Source: Roseitranquillus sp963709765
GTDB lineage: Bacteria; Pseudomonadota; Alphaproteobacteria; Rhodobacterales; Rhodobacteraceae
Direction of reading: 5' to 3'
DNA length: 64,000 nt
Assembly (NCBI GenBank): GCA_963709765.1
Contig: CAVPXL010000013.1
Span: forward strand, 62,001 to 126,000
The notes below the pieces were generated by a model, which was given only the letters and a program-made list of their open reading frames with translations, was not told where the DNA came from and ran no database searches. Of the stretch, positions 1 through 8,666 are shown piece after piece. How positions within the stretch are numbered: position 1 is the stretch's first letter; each line of letters begins with the position of its first letter. The position numbers and the translations under genes were made by a program.

Positions 1-455
1 GCAAAGCGCATGTTGGGATCCTGCTCGCCGACCGCGACCTCGAACTGGCGGGTCTTGAAGGCGGCGATCAGGTTGTCGGCAAATCCGGCATTGCCCGTCT
101 TCGGAGTCGCCTTGTCGAACCCGAAGGATTCCGTGAGCGACAGGTAGCGCCCGTCGCGCAGTTTGTTGGCCATCGAATCTTCGTTCTCGGCCCCTTCGGC
201 CAGCACCTTGCTGACCAGGAACTTCTTGTCGATCTCGCTTTCGAGGCCAAAGGCGCCGAGCGCAACGGTGAGGAGCCGGTGATCCTTCATGAGATCGTCG
301 ACAGTCTGCACCTTTCCGATGTTTTCGCGAAAGTAGTCGGTGTCGCGCTGGATCTTGGCGGAGCTTTCGAAAGCCTCCTGCTGGACCTCTCTCGTGCGCT
401 TGAGAAAGGCCCAACCGGCGTTCCCGCCCATCGGAATGACAGGCTGATAGGTCAT
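1..455 (-). CDS. DUF1217 flagellar-cluster protein (partial, C-terminus outside window)
   Basis: About 151 residues are visible, beginning MTYQPVIPMGGNAGWAFLKR and running off the left edge of the window, so the C-terminus is missing. The opening and the following Q-rich helix resemble DUF1217 proteins, which are found in alphaproteobacterial flagellar clusters; their exact role is unknown to me. The start ATG (453-455) overlaps the flbT stop as ATGA, so the gene is probably translationally coupled to flbT and flaF. The family call is from memory of the N-terminal motif and not from a search. Confidence 0.7.
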   Translation of the reverse strand, partial: MTYQPVIPMGGNAGWAFLKRTREVQQEAFESSAKIQRDTDYFRENIGKVQTVDDLMKDHRLLTVALGAFGLESEIDKKFLVSKVLAEGAENEDSMANKLRDGRYLSLTESFGFDKATPKTGNAGFADNLIAAFKTRQFEVAVGEQDPNMRF

Positions 456-853
456 GCCGTCGCCGCCAGAAGGCGCTCTTCACGCGGCAGCAGGCAGCGC
501 AGGGCCTTCAGCGCCTGGTAGTGCTGGTCGTTCATCACGGACTGCGTGGCCTCGGTCAGCTGCTCGCGGCTGTCGAAGTCGGTGAAGACCTGGCTCAGTT
601 GCTCGATACCGCGCAGGAGCTGGTGCTTCGCTTCGGCAGGCTCCGCGTCGCCGGACAGGACGAGCTGGGCGACGTAACAGACCCGACGCACGGGCGTGTT
701 CACCTCGTGCGGGTGGATCGCGTCGCGAAGACGCAGGATGTTCGCATTCGGCGTCACAATCGAGAGCCGCGAGCGGCGATCGCCGTTCTCGATGACGGCG
801 CCGTTGATCAGGACGCGTTCCTTCGGGCCCAACTTCAATACCAGACCGCTCAT
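452..853 (-). CDS. flbT: FlbT, flagellin synthesis regulator
   Basis: A 133-residue protein beginning MSGLVLKLGPKERVLINGAV, the usual FlbT opening, and of normal family length. In Caulobacter FlbT binds the 5' region of flagellin mRNA and represses its translation until hook assembly finishes; that role is transferred from the family. I chose the ATG at 851-853 because it gives the canonical N-terminus; a longer open frame exists upstream but overlaps flaF. It overlaps flaF upstream and the DUF1217 gene downstream, both by ATGA, so the three form one translationally coupled unit beside the flagellin genes. Confidence 0.92.
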   Translation of the reverse strand: MSGLVLKLGPKERVLINGAVIENGDRRSRLSIVTPNANILRLRDAIHPHEVNTPVRRVCYVAQLVLSGDAEPAEAKHQLLRGIEQLSQVFTDFDSREQLTEATQSVMNDQHYQALKALRCLLPREERLLAATA

Positions 854-1227
854 GCCGCCTGTCCTCCGCTTCTGAGGCCCTTCATGATGGCCGTGTTGAT
901 TTCGACGAGCAATTCCTTGGAGGCCTTGCCCGACAGGATAGCGTGGGTCTGCCGACCGACGAAAAGGGCGAGCGACAGGATCTGTCCGCGAAGCGCGACA
1001 GGCAGGGAATTCTCGTCCTGCATGAGGTCGGCCGCGAGCGTGTTCCACAGGCGGTGATTGGTCTGCACCGCATGGGCGAGCCTCGGGAACTGGCTCTTGT
1101 CGCTCTCGTCGACCGATTTGAGCTCCTTGGTCACCCTGGCGAAGATGGCGTATTCCGTGCCGCGATCGGTTCGGGTCGGGGCAGATGCCTGGGCGTAGGC
1201 GGTCTGGGCCTGAGAGTATGCGTTCAC
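850..1227 (-). CDS. flaF: FlaF, flagellar biosynthesis regulator
   Basis: A 125-residue protein beginning MNAYSQAQTAYAQASAPTRT, with the conserved FlaF core around 'NHRLWNTLAADLMQDENSLP' (about residues 57-76). FlaF works with FlbT in alphaproteobacteria; FlaF favours flagellin secretion or synthesis while FlbT represses it. The gene lies immediately downstream of the flagellin genes in transcription order and overlaps flbT by 4 bp. The length is normal and no defect is seen. Confidence 0.92.
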   Translation of the reverse strand: MNAYSQAQTAYAQASAPTRTDRGTEYAIFARVTKELKSVDESDKSQFPRLAHAVQTNHRLWNTLAADLMQDENSLPVALRGQILSLALFVGRQTHAILSGKASKELLVEINTAIMKGLRSGGQAA

Positions 1228-1278
1228 TTCTGATCCTTCCTGGACGAGTGGCGACGTCCCGCGTTTTCCCGCGGAGGA

Positions 1279-1306
1279 AGCGGGGCGCCCCGAAAGGCGC
1301 CCCGCT
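1279..1306 (-). terminator. Hairpin between flagellin copy 1 and flaF
   Basis: A perfect 11-bp inverted repeat (AGCGGGGCGCC at 1279-1289 and its complement at 1296-1306) with a 6-nt loop lies just after the flagellin stop. On the minus-strand transcript it is not followed by a U-run, so it may be an mRNA-stabilising or attenuating hairpin and not a full terminator. Confidence 0.5.
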
Positions 1307-1313
1307 CAGGCTC

Positions 1314-2127
1314 TTACTTGAAGAGCGACAGTACCGATTGCGGCGCCTGGTTGGCGATCGACAGGGCCTGCGTGCCCAGCTGCTGCTGAACCTGAAGGGC
1401 CTGAAGACGGGCCGATGCCTCTTCCATGTTGGCGTCGACCAGCGCGCCCACGCCCTCTTTCAGCGAAGCGGCCTGCTTGCTGAGGAAGTCGTTCTGGGCG
1501 TCGATGCGTGCCTGGGCAGCACCGAACCCGGACGCGGCGGTGTTCACCGATGTCGAGGTTGTCGTCGATCACGTCGAGGCCGGCGGCATCGAACGTGACG
1601 GCCTTGACAGCGGTCGCGACGGCCTCGAGGTCTGTGTCACCGGTCGAGAACGATCTCGCTGCCAACCACACCGGCGGCACTGCGCGTCACCGAGACGGTG
1701 ACGTTTTGCGCGGCGCCCGCTGTGTCGACCAGGTTGATGCCGTTGAACTGGGCCGACTTGGCGATCGAGGTGATCGTGTCCGCAAGGGCATCGATCTCGG
1801 CCTTCAGCTTCGTCGTGTCCGCATCGGGGTTCTGGCCCTGGACGACCTTCTCCTGCACCTGGCGCAGCAGGTCAGCGGTCTGCTCGGTGGCCGAACGGGC
1901 GACGCCGACCATGGCCGAAGCGGAGGTCAGGAGTTCGGCAGCGTCTTGAGCGCACCGACGTCCGACTTCATCGTCGAGGCGATGGCCCACGAGGACGAAT
2001 TGTCCTTCGCCGTGGCGACCTTCAGGCCGGTGGAGATTTCGCTCTGCACCTTGCCCATGTCGTTGTTGATGCTCTTCAGGGTCTGAAGGGCCACCATCGC
2101 ACCGTTGTTCGTCAGGATCGAGGTCAT
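1314..2127 (-). pseudogene. fliC: Flagellin, tandem copy 1 (frameshifted as sequenced)
   Basis: Translation in successive frames recovers an almost complete flagellin of about 270 residues. The N-terminal D0 helix starts MTSILTNNGAMVALQTLKSI. The middle includes 'SAQFNGINLVDTAGAAQN'. The C-terminal D0 helix ends 'LGTQALSIANQAPQSVL', then SLFK. The frame changes at least three times: near 1936-1942 (one base missing relative to copy 2), near 1640, and near 1548 after 'NLDIG'. The start ATG is at 2125-2127 behind a GAAGGAA-type ribosome site. Both termini are fully conserved, which argues for recent damage or sequencing indels over an old pseudogene. Flagellin is the filament subunit secreted through the flagellar type III apparatus. 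Confidence 0.85.
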
Positions 2128-2360
2128 GTATCTTAATTCCTTCGAGTGACGCTTTTGCGCTGGGTGTTCATAACCGCTATTTTCAAGCGGGCGAGGGAAA
2201 GCGTTCTGCTGTGTCCGAGGCCGTTTTCGACATCGCGCGATCCGTTCGGGATGCAGGGGCAAATTGCGCGAGGTTGGCTAACAGCTGACTAATACCTGGC
2301 CGCTGAATTCGGCGAACTTCGGGATAATTTTAAGAAACGTGGCGCGGGTATGGATGGACG

Positions 2361-2396
2361 CTAGAAAAAGGCCGCGCGAACATTCGCGCGGCCTTT
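2361..2396 (-). terminator. Rho-independent terminator of flagellin copy 2
   Basis: A perfect 13-bp stem (2367-2379 with 2384-2396) and a 4-nt loop are followed, on the minus-strand transcript, by a run of U. It lies 47 bp past the stop of flagellin copy 2. The rest of the 315-bp gap between the two flagellins (2128-2442) holds no ORF I can support and presumably carries the promoter of copy 1. Confidence 0.8.
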
Positions 2397-2442
2397 CCCC
2401 GAAGGTCGCATGCCGGGACGAGATGCCCGCCAGTCACCGGAC

Positions 2443-3284
2443 TTAGCGGAAGAGCGACAGGACCGACTGCGGCGCTTGGTTCGCGATCGACAGGGCTGCG
2501 TGCCGAGCTGCTGCTGAACCTGCAGGGCCTGCAGGCGGGCCGAGGCCTCTTCCATGTTGGCGTCGACCAGCGCGCCCACACCTTCCTTCAGCGAGGCAGC
2601 CTGCTTGCCGAGCGAAGTCGTTCTGGGCTTCGATCCGTGCTTGGACGGCACCGAAGGCCGGCTGCGGCCGTGTTCACCGATGTCGAGTTCGGCGTCGATG
2701 GCGTCGAGAGCCGCTTGGGTGGTGGTCGATCGGTAAAGGTGATGGCCTTGACTGCTGTCGCCACAGCCACAAGGTCGGCCACGTCGAGAATCGATCTCGC
2801 TGCCGAACCACGACCGCCGGCACCGAGCGTCACGCGTGATCGAGACCGTAATGTTCTGCGTCACGCGCCGTTGCATCGCTCGACGAGGTTGATGCCGTTG
2901 AACTGGGCCGAATTGGCGATCGAGGCGATCGTGTCCGCAAGGGCGTCGATCTCGGCCTTGATCTTGGTGGTGTCGGCATCGGGGTTCTGAGCCTGGACGA
3001 CCTTCTCCTGGATCTGGCGAAGGATGTCAGCGGTCTGCTCGGTGGCCGACGCGGCGACGCCGACCATGGCCTGAAGCCGAGGTCAGGCCTTCGGCAAGCG
3101 TGTTGAGCGCGCCGACGTCCGACTTCATCGTGGAGGCGATGGCCCACGAGGACGAGTTGTCCTTCGCGGTGGCAACCTTGAGGCCGGTGGAGATTTCGCT
3201 CTGCACCTTGCCCATGTCGTTGTTGATGCTCTTCAGGGTCTGAAGAGCAACCATCGCGCCGTTGTTGGTGTTGATCGAAGTCAT
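2443..3284 (-). pseudogene. fliC: Flagellin, tandem copy 2 (frameshifted as sequenced)
   Basis: A second flagellin, nearly identical to copy 1 at both ends. It starts MTSINTNNGAMVALQTLKSI (ATG at 3282-3284, ribosome site AAGGAAA) and ends '..QSVLSLFR' at the TAA at 2443-2445. The frame breaks at least five times, for example an extra T near 3072, damage around 2860-2880 and 2790-2810, after 'ELDIG' near 2680, an extra base near 2612, and a missing C near 2496. Pieces in between match copy 1 closely. The repeated single-base pattern is what collapsed or poorly polished tandem repeats give; true pseudogenisation of both copies would predict a strain without a normal filament. Confidence 0.83.
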
Positions 3285-3549
3285 TTTGCGTTTCCTTGGT
3301 CTCGACGCTTTTGCGCCGGATTTTCTGATCGCCCGGAAGTGGGCGAAGGGAATAACGCCTTCTGACATTTGCTGGCGTTCGCGTGTTCCGCGGCGCCGCG
3401 CCACCCTCATCGGATGCAGGGACAACATGCGCCGACGCACCTAACAACGCCTTAATCGCATCGGGCGAGAAAACCGGCATTCTATAGAAAAAACTCAGCT
3501 TTCGCTAACCATGATCGCGAGCGAAAAATGAAAAAGCCGCCCCGGGAAT
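3285..3549 (-). other. Upstream region of flagellin copy 2
   Basis: This 265-bp stretch separates the flagellin start from the left inverted repeat of the insertion element. It is AT-richer than its neighbours near 3480-3540 and holds no gene I can support. It should contain the flagellin promoter, but I could not pick a convincing -35/-10 or -24/-12 pair. Confidence 0.4.
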
Positions 3550-3574
3550 GTGAGGCATTCCGACTTGTAGGACA
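3550..3574 (+). repeat. Left terminal inverted repeat (IRL)
   Basis: Begins GTGAGGCATTCCGACTT. It is complementary to 5472-5496 with two mismatches in 25 positions and marks the left end of the element. Confidence 0.85.
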
Positions 3575-3585
3575 TGAGGCTACCC

Positions 3586-3616
3586 AACCTGCCGACCTGA
3601 AGGTCGGCAGGTTTTT
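3586..3616 (+). terminator. Hairpin with T-run just inside IRL
   Basis: A perfect 13-bp stem (3586-3598 with 3601-3613) has a GA loop and is followed by a T-run to 3616. It is a strong intrinsic-terminator shape for plus-strand transcription entering the element. Confidence 0.75.
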
Positions 3617-3810
3617 GATTTTGTGCCGTATTTCCGACTGATTCTTTCGCTTGAAGGACAAGTCCGCGGGAAGTCCGAACTTCCCGCGGGAGCGGACGAT
3701 TTTCGGTTGTGGATTTCGTGTTCGGCCATACCGGCCAATATTGGAGGCAGCGCAAGCTCTTGACCCAACAACGGACCAAAGGACCGAGAGCGTTGAAGAG
3801 CCTCCCGAAT

Positions 3811-5429
3811 ATGTCGCTTGCGCAAGTGTATCCCGAGATTGTCGGGAATACAAATTTCAACTGCTGCGGCGATCCCGACTGCGGCAACTACGGCGTTGCG
3901 CCGGATGTCGCGCGCCACAGCTTTGCCGGCCCGGGCGCGGCTCAACGACGGCAGTCCGCTGCCATCAGTGATCCCGGCGTTGCCGCCGGCGTTGGACGCT
4001 ACAAGATGGTGTCCGAGTCGCGGCCCGAGACGCACCGGGAAACCGATGCTTTCGAGTTTGCCGGCGATCCAGTCGGATGGACCGATGGCCGAACGCTGAT
4101 CTGTCAGCACATGCGCGGGAACGGCGACTGCGGCGTCGGTTTCACCGTGATGTCGAACCGGCATTTCGACGATGAACTCAAGCGTCTGACCTACCAGCAG
4201 GCCCAGAAGAGCTTCCGCGCACCCCTGATGTCGTTCCAGAGGCCGACGGGACGGTTCGACGAGCCCGCTCTCTTCGCCGCTGCGGAGTCGCGTTTGCGGC
4301 TGTTTGCCGGCCGGACCGCCAAGGCCTTCGATGCCAAGAAGCTGCCGCTCTCGGCTGAGGCGCGGGAGGCCGTCGACGCTGCCTTGTTGAGGGCGGACCA
4401 GATCGAGTTCCTGAAGGAGCACTGGTTCAACTTCGTCGGCAAGGAAAGGGATAGCCGGAATAGCTTCGACGGCATCATGACGCGAGAAACCTACACGAAA
4501 GTCGCATCGCTGGCCGCCCTCAAGGCGACACTCCCGCCCGGCAAGATCACCCTCGTGGGTGAACAGGAGTCGAAGATGGCGCGCGTCGTGCCCCATATAT
4601 TCCGCGAGGAGATTCTGGCCGATCGCTTCGAGTGGGCCGTCAAGCCAACCTCAGCCCTGCGTATGGCATCGCAAGCGACGGCTCTCCCAAGCCGTGGCCC
4701 ATCGTCAACTTCGCATCGTCTGCCTTGCCTCGCCTCTGGTTGCGCAGCCCGATCCAGGCCGCGAGTGAGATCGACAAGACGGTCGGCTTCCCGGTTCTGT
4801 CGCCCAGATACCGGGAAGCCTACAGGCGCCTCAGCATCGACGAGACCATCCAGGACCCGGAACTACGTGCCGCTATCACGCGCCGCGTCGTGATGGCCAC
4901 GATCCAGCCCGCGTCGACCTTCATGAATGCCCTGCGCGCGAGGCTGAGCATCGTCGAAAGGGCCGGAGGCCGTGGCTCTAAGAACGGCCCGGGCTACATC
5001 AACGGAGCAGCCTACAGCCCGCGTGTTCTGATCGCCCTGCTCAACATCTGGCGTGTCCATTACAACTTCTTCGACTGGCGGCCATTCAACCCACCAACCA
5101 CGACCGACGGCATCCTGGAAGAAGAGCTCGACCGGGACGACGACGCGGCTATGGAGCCTGGCCCGACGAGGAGCCTGGCGGTGCCAGGCACGGACCAGCG
5201 GATCAGCGTTCCGCAGAGGCGTTCCGTGCCGAAAGACCGAAGCACTCCGGCCATGAGGTTGGGAGTCGTATCGCCATCTCGGCCGCGCCCGCGGCCAGAA
5301 GGTGAAGAGCGCAACAAGCCAGATCGGCGCCAAGATGACCGTCCCTTCCTGCCGGACTTGTCGAGGATTCTCTACCAGCCCTGGCTGTTCCACGGGACGC
5401 CGATGTGGGCGAAGTTGCAGGGCCGATAG
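3811..5429 (+). pseudogene. Transposase-like protein of the insertion element (one frameshift)
   Basis: Two overlapping frames join near 4645-4665 to give about 540 residues. The N-terminal part has a cysteine cluster, 'NFNCCGDPDCGNYGVAP', followed by 'GRTLICQHMRGNGDCGVGF', which looks like a zinc-binding head. The C-terminal part carries 'SPRVLIALLNIWRVHYNFFD', the type of motif seen near the end of DDE-type transposases. A longer open frame runs upstream to a GTG at 3709; I prefer the ATG at 3811, which is nearer to the cysteine motif. The position between inverted repeats is the main support for a transposase. I cannot name the family or point to the catalytic triad. Confidence 0.6.
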
Positions 5430-5444
5430 AGCGCCAAAACGACG

Positions 5445-5472
5445 ACGGGCGGCGATTAAAATCGCCGCCCGT
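5445..5472 (+). terminator. Hairpin just inside IRR
   Basis: A perfect 12-bp stem (5445-5456 with 5461-5472) and a 4-nt loop abut the right inverted repeat and follow the transposase-like stop at 5429. There is no long T-run, so termination strength is uncertain. Confidence 0.55.
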
Positions 5473-5496
5473 GTTCTATAAGTCGGAATGCCTCAC
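5472..5496 (-). repeat. Right terminal inverted repeat (IRR)
   Basis: The reverse complement begins GTGAGGCATTCCGACTT, as in the left repeat, with 23 of 25 positions shared. It marks the right end of the element. Confidence 0.85.
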
Positions 5497-5541
5497 CAAG
5501 AATGGCGCGGTCTTTTCAAGCATAAGGAAGAGAGGCGTGGG

Positions 5542-5886
5542 TCAGGCGCGCTTTTCGAATGCGCCGCCGCGCGCTCCGAGCGTCTGACGCTCGCCGGCCT
5601 TCGAGTAGGTATTGAGGGGACCGTGCGCCGAACGGATCTCGGCGAGCTTGCGGGTGACCGACTTCAGGCCACGCGCCGCTGCCGCCAGAAGTTCGCGATT
5701 GTGCTCGGCATCCTGCTTGATCGTTTCGACCCTGCGCGGATCGAGCCGGGAGCTGAGCTCTCCGAACTTGGCGAACAGCTCTTCCTTGATACTGGCGATG
5801 GGCTCGAGGGAATCATAGTCGCCCTTTAGAAGAATCTCCCGCTCTTCGCGCAGGAGGTTTTCGAGATCGGCGAGAGTTCTGATCAG
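5542..5886 (-). CDS. flgN: FlgN-like flagellar export chaperone
   Basis: About 114 residues, mostly helical, including 'LADLENLLREEREILLKGDY', a C-terminal 'GPLNTYSKAGERQTLGARGG' tail, and the size expected of FlgN-type chaperones that deliver hook-associated proteins to the export apparatus. No ATG, GTG or TTG is available in frame near the expected start. The best start is CTG at 5884-5886, whose last two bases overlap the flgJ stop (CTGA), mimicking the ATGA coupling used elsewhere here. The alternative is a one-base error behind the ATG at 5888-5890. The function is inferred from shape and location. Confidence 0.6.
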   Translation of the reverse strand: MIRTLADLENLLREEREILLKGDYDSLEPIASIKEELFAKFGELSSRLDPRRVETIKQDAEHNRELLAAAARGLKSVTRKLAEIRSAHGPLNTYSKAGERQTLGARGGAFEKRA

Positions 5887-6167
5887 ACATAGGTGCGCTC
5901 CTTGAGTGCCTGGTAAATGCTTTCGGCAAGACCGACCCCGCCGGTTCGTGCCATCTCGTCTGCCTGAGCCTGACGCAGGAAGGAGGCAAACTGCTCCTCT
6001 CCCGCGCCACCGCTCCATCCTTCGATCGGTTCGCCCAGCCCTGCGGCCTTGAGCATCTCGGCCAGGAAGTTCGCCTCAAGCTTCTGCGCGACTTCCATCA
6101 GCTTCTGGTCTTGTCCCGTGCGCTGCTGCGCGTTGGATACGGAACCTGCGACTGCGGACGGAATCAT
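5883..6167 (-). CDS. flgJ: FlgJ-like rod-binding protein
   Basis: A 94-residue protein containing the rod-binding domain found at the FlgJ N-terminus, with 'KLEANFLAEMLKAAGLGEP' (about residues 29-47) and 'EEQFASFLRQAQADEMARTG' as the recognisable core. Alphaproteobacterial versions usually lack the muramidase half, as here. It likely caps the growing rod in the periplasm. It is transcribed ahead of the FlgN-like gene, with overlapping stop and start. Confidence 0.82.
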   Translation of the reverse strand: MIPSAVAGSVSNAQQRTGQDQKLMEVAQKLEANFLAEMLKAAGLGEPIEGWSGGAGEEQFASFLRQAQADEMARTGGVGLAESIYQALKERTYV

Positions 6168-6277
6168 GGTCTGTCTCCGAATTCTTCAGATTTGGGGCGT
6201 TTCTGAGGCATCTCGGTAAAGAAGCGGTAACCAGCGGATGTCATGAGAGGACAACGGAAGCAGAAGGCTTGCTGAAC

Positions 6278-7921
6278 ATGATTCCCTTACTCGACGGAGC
6301 GCGCACGTTTTCCGGCAACCGTGATGCGGCGAGCGATACGACAAAGCAGAATGCGTCGAAGCCCGACGGCAAGGAGTTCGACCGGGCATATGTCGAAACC
6401 GCCGAGGAGGGGCGCGAAACGGCGTCCCCCCCGTTCCCGACGTGCCACGGATCGCGAAACTTTTCGCCCACGGGCTGCGCTTTTTCGCCAGCGATACCGA
6501 GACATCCTCGGTGCCGAGCGACCCAATTCCGACCAAATCGGAGCAGCAGACGGCGCTGTCGGAAGCGGTCGCTCCCGGGACCCTATCTCTGGAAATAGTC
6601 GAAGCGATTTCCCCGGATGCGGCGGACGCGAACATGTCCGTGGAAGAAGAGGTGTCAGCCCCGATTGCTGTTGTTGCCGATGCGGCACTCGAGCCGGCAG
6701 GCAAGGATGACGACCATCAGGACGATGTCCAAGTCGATGTCGTGGTGGAACCCGGAGTCCCGGTCGGAGAGATTCCGACCCAGCCTTCCGCCACAGCCAT
6801 GGCGGAGGGTGCAGGCCGAGATTCGCTTGCGCAGCAGCGCGAACCGATCCAGTCCGCAGAGGTCAGGGTGTCGGGCGTGGGACATGGGGCGGCCGTCGAC
6901 TTCGACGGTACGGCGGGGCAGGTCCCTGACCCGAAAGCCACCGTGCGGGTCGCCGAAACGGATTTGCCTCGCAATGCTCAGGGAGTCGGTATTTCGGCCG
7001 CAGACCAGGTGGCGGGGGACAAGATTCCCGACGCTGCGCAACACCTCGCCCGGACCGCGGAATCGAGCGAAGCAAATGCGCAGGTTGAGCCGGATGTCCC
7101 GCCCAAGCCGGTCGTGGACCAGCGTGTGGCGGCCGCTCGGCCGGAAACAGCAGCCGCTCGTGACGCCGGGTCTGAAACCGCTCGGCCTGGCGATCTTGTC
7201 CGGACTGTCACCCTTGCGGGCAAGACGGAAGATCGCGGCATGATCGTGGAGGCGCGTCGTGGCGATCTGGCTATGGTCCAGACGTCAGCACCGACCTCCC
7301 GCGAGGGCGCGGAGCCGCAAGCCAAGGGCCAGGAACAGACGCTTCCGGCGACGCTCACCGCACCGGCGCCAGCGCCTACCACGGCAACGGATACAAGCGA
7401 CTTCGATCCGCTTGGGGCGGACGCTGCGATGACCATCGCCGACACGATTTCGGACGCCAGCTACGAGACGGTCGACATCGCTCGTGTCGAGGGCCGCTCC
7501 GAGACGCTCGCTCGCACGGAAGCCACACGCTTCGAGGTGCCGCGCCAAGTCACCGCGCAGGTGGCAGAAGCCGCGAAGATGCTTCGCGACGGGCCGGTCG
7601 AACTTTCTCTTTCGCCCGAGGAATTGGGCAAGGTGAAGATGACCCTATCGGCAACAGACGGGGTCATGATGCTGGTCGTCACTGCCGAGCGGCACGATAC
7701 GCTCGACCTGCTGCGCCGGAACATCGACCAGCTTGCCCAGGATTTCCGCGATCTCGGCTACGATTCTACTCCAGTTCAGCTTCGGGCAGGAAAGTCCCCG
7801 GCAGCAGGCCGGCGAGATCCCGGATCTGCAGGACGGCCAGTCAGATAGCGCCAGTGCCGTCCATATGACAAGTTCGCATCAAACATCGCTCGGCCATTCG
7901 TGTTGCCGGTGCCAGTCTTGA
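6278..7921 (+). CDS. fliK: FliK, flagellar hook-length control protein (frameshifted at two sites as sequenced)
   Basis: The bulk of the protein lies in one frame from about 6436 to 7770, with a long Ala/Pro/Glu-rich low-complexity middle and a C-terminal FliK core, 'GPVELSLSPEELGKVKMTLS'. The natural N-terminus (MIPLLDGARTFSGNRDAASD, ATG at 6278) is in another frame and joins at a run of seven C at 6426-6432. Near 7770 the frame should change again to give 'LQFSFGQESPRQQAGEIPDL', the kind of tail FliK usually has, ending at the TGA at 7919-7921; without this shift the protein ends at 7848. FliK measures hook length and switches export specificity. It lies directly upstream of flgD. Confidence 0.75.
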
Positions 7922-7943
7922 TCTGAGACTCTAGAAGGAGACG

Positions 7944-8624
7944 ATGATGGAAACCCCCGCGATTTCCGCCGCGACCCAGGCTGCATCCAAGGCCAAGCCG
8001 GCCGAAAAGGCCGAGAGCAACCCGGCGCTCAGTTCGGATTTCGAGACGTTCCTGAAGATGCTGACGGTCCAGATGCAGAACCAGGACCCGATGAATCCGA
8101 TCGAATCGACGGATTATGCGGTGCAGCTTGCCACCTTCTCGGGGGTCGAGCAGCAAGTGCGAACGAATGATCTTCTCGGCAGTCTCGGCGCTCAGTTTGC
8201 CGTCATGGGCATGTCGCAGATGGCCGGTTGGGTCGGAATGGAAGCGCGGAATTCGGGCCCGGCCCACTTCGAAGGCATGCCGATCGAGATTACGCCACAG
8301 CCCGACGCTGCCGCGAATGCCATGGCGTTGGTGGTGCGCGATTCGGAAGACCGCATCGTCGACCGCCGGGAAATGCCGGTGATGCGCGATCCGATCGAAT
8401 GGGCCGGTGTCGACAGCAACGGTGCTCCCTTCGAGAAGGGCCTTTATTCGTTTGAACTGGAGAGCCTGAATGATGGGCGCGTGCTTTCCACCAGGCCCAT
8501 CGAGACGTTCTCGCGCGTCGTCGAGGCGCGCAACGACAAGGGCGAGCTCATGCTCATCCTCAAGGGCGGCGCCGAGGTGAAGGCGACCGATGTGTCGGCG
8601 CTGCGTTCGCCTGACATTACCTGA
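7944..8624 (+). CDS. flgD: FlgD, flagellar hook capping protein
   Basis: A 226-residue protein with the FlgD N-terminal core, 'FLKMLTVQMQNQDPMNPIES' (about residues 34-53), followed by a C-terminal region consistent with the Ig-like and Tudor-like cap domains. FlgD sits at the tip of the growing hook and directs hook-subunit assembly. An AAGGAG ribosome site precedes tandem ATGs at 7944 and 7947; either is possible. It lies 22 bp after fliK and is probably cotranscribed with it. Confidence 0.92.
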   Translation: MMETPAISAATQAASKAKPAEKAESNPALSSDFETFLKMLTVQMQNQDPMNPIESTDYAVQLATFSGVEQQVRTNDLLGSLGAQFAVMGMSQMAGWVGMEARNSGPAHFEGMPIEITPQPDAAANAMALVVRDSEDRIVDRREMPVMRDPIEWAGVDSNGAPFEKGLYSFELESLNDGRVLSTRPIETFSRVVEARNDKGELMLILKGGAEVKATDVSALRSPDIT

Positions 8625-8666
8625 TGGTTCAGGCTGACCGCCGGCGCCGGTTTTGGCCGCCGGGGG

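Larger units (their letters stand above)
3550..5496 (+). mobile_element. Insertion-sequence-like element, about 1.95 kb, family not assigned
   Basis: The element is bounded by 25-bp terminal inverted repeats that match at 23 of 25 positions (3550-3574 and 5472-5496). It encloses one transposase-like gene. Just inside each end is a perfect GC-rich hairpin, which would block transcription into or out of the element. It interrupts a flagellar cluster, separating the flagellins from flgN. No clear target-site duplication was found; 'gaat' occurs near both ends but at unequal distances from the repeats. I could not assign an IS family from sequence alone. Confidence 0.72.

Noticed and set aside
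3545..5503. Target-site duplication 'gaat' around the insertion element
   Set aside because: The two copies are at unequal distances from the inverted repeats, so they are not a proper duplication.
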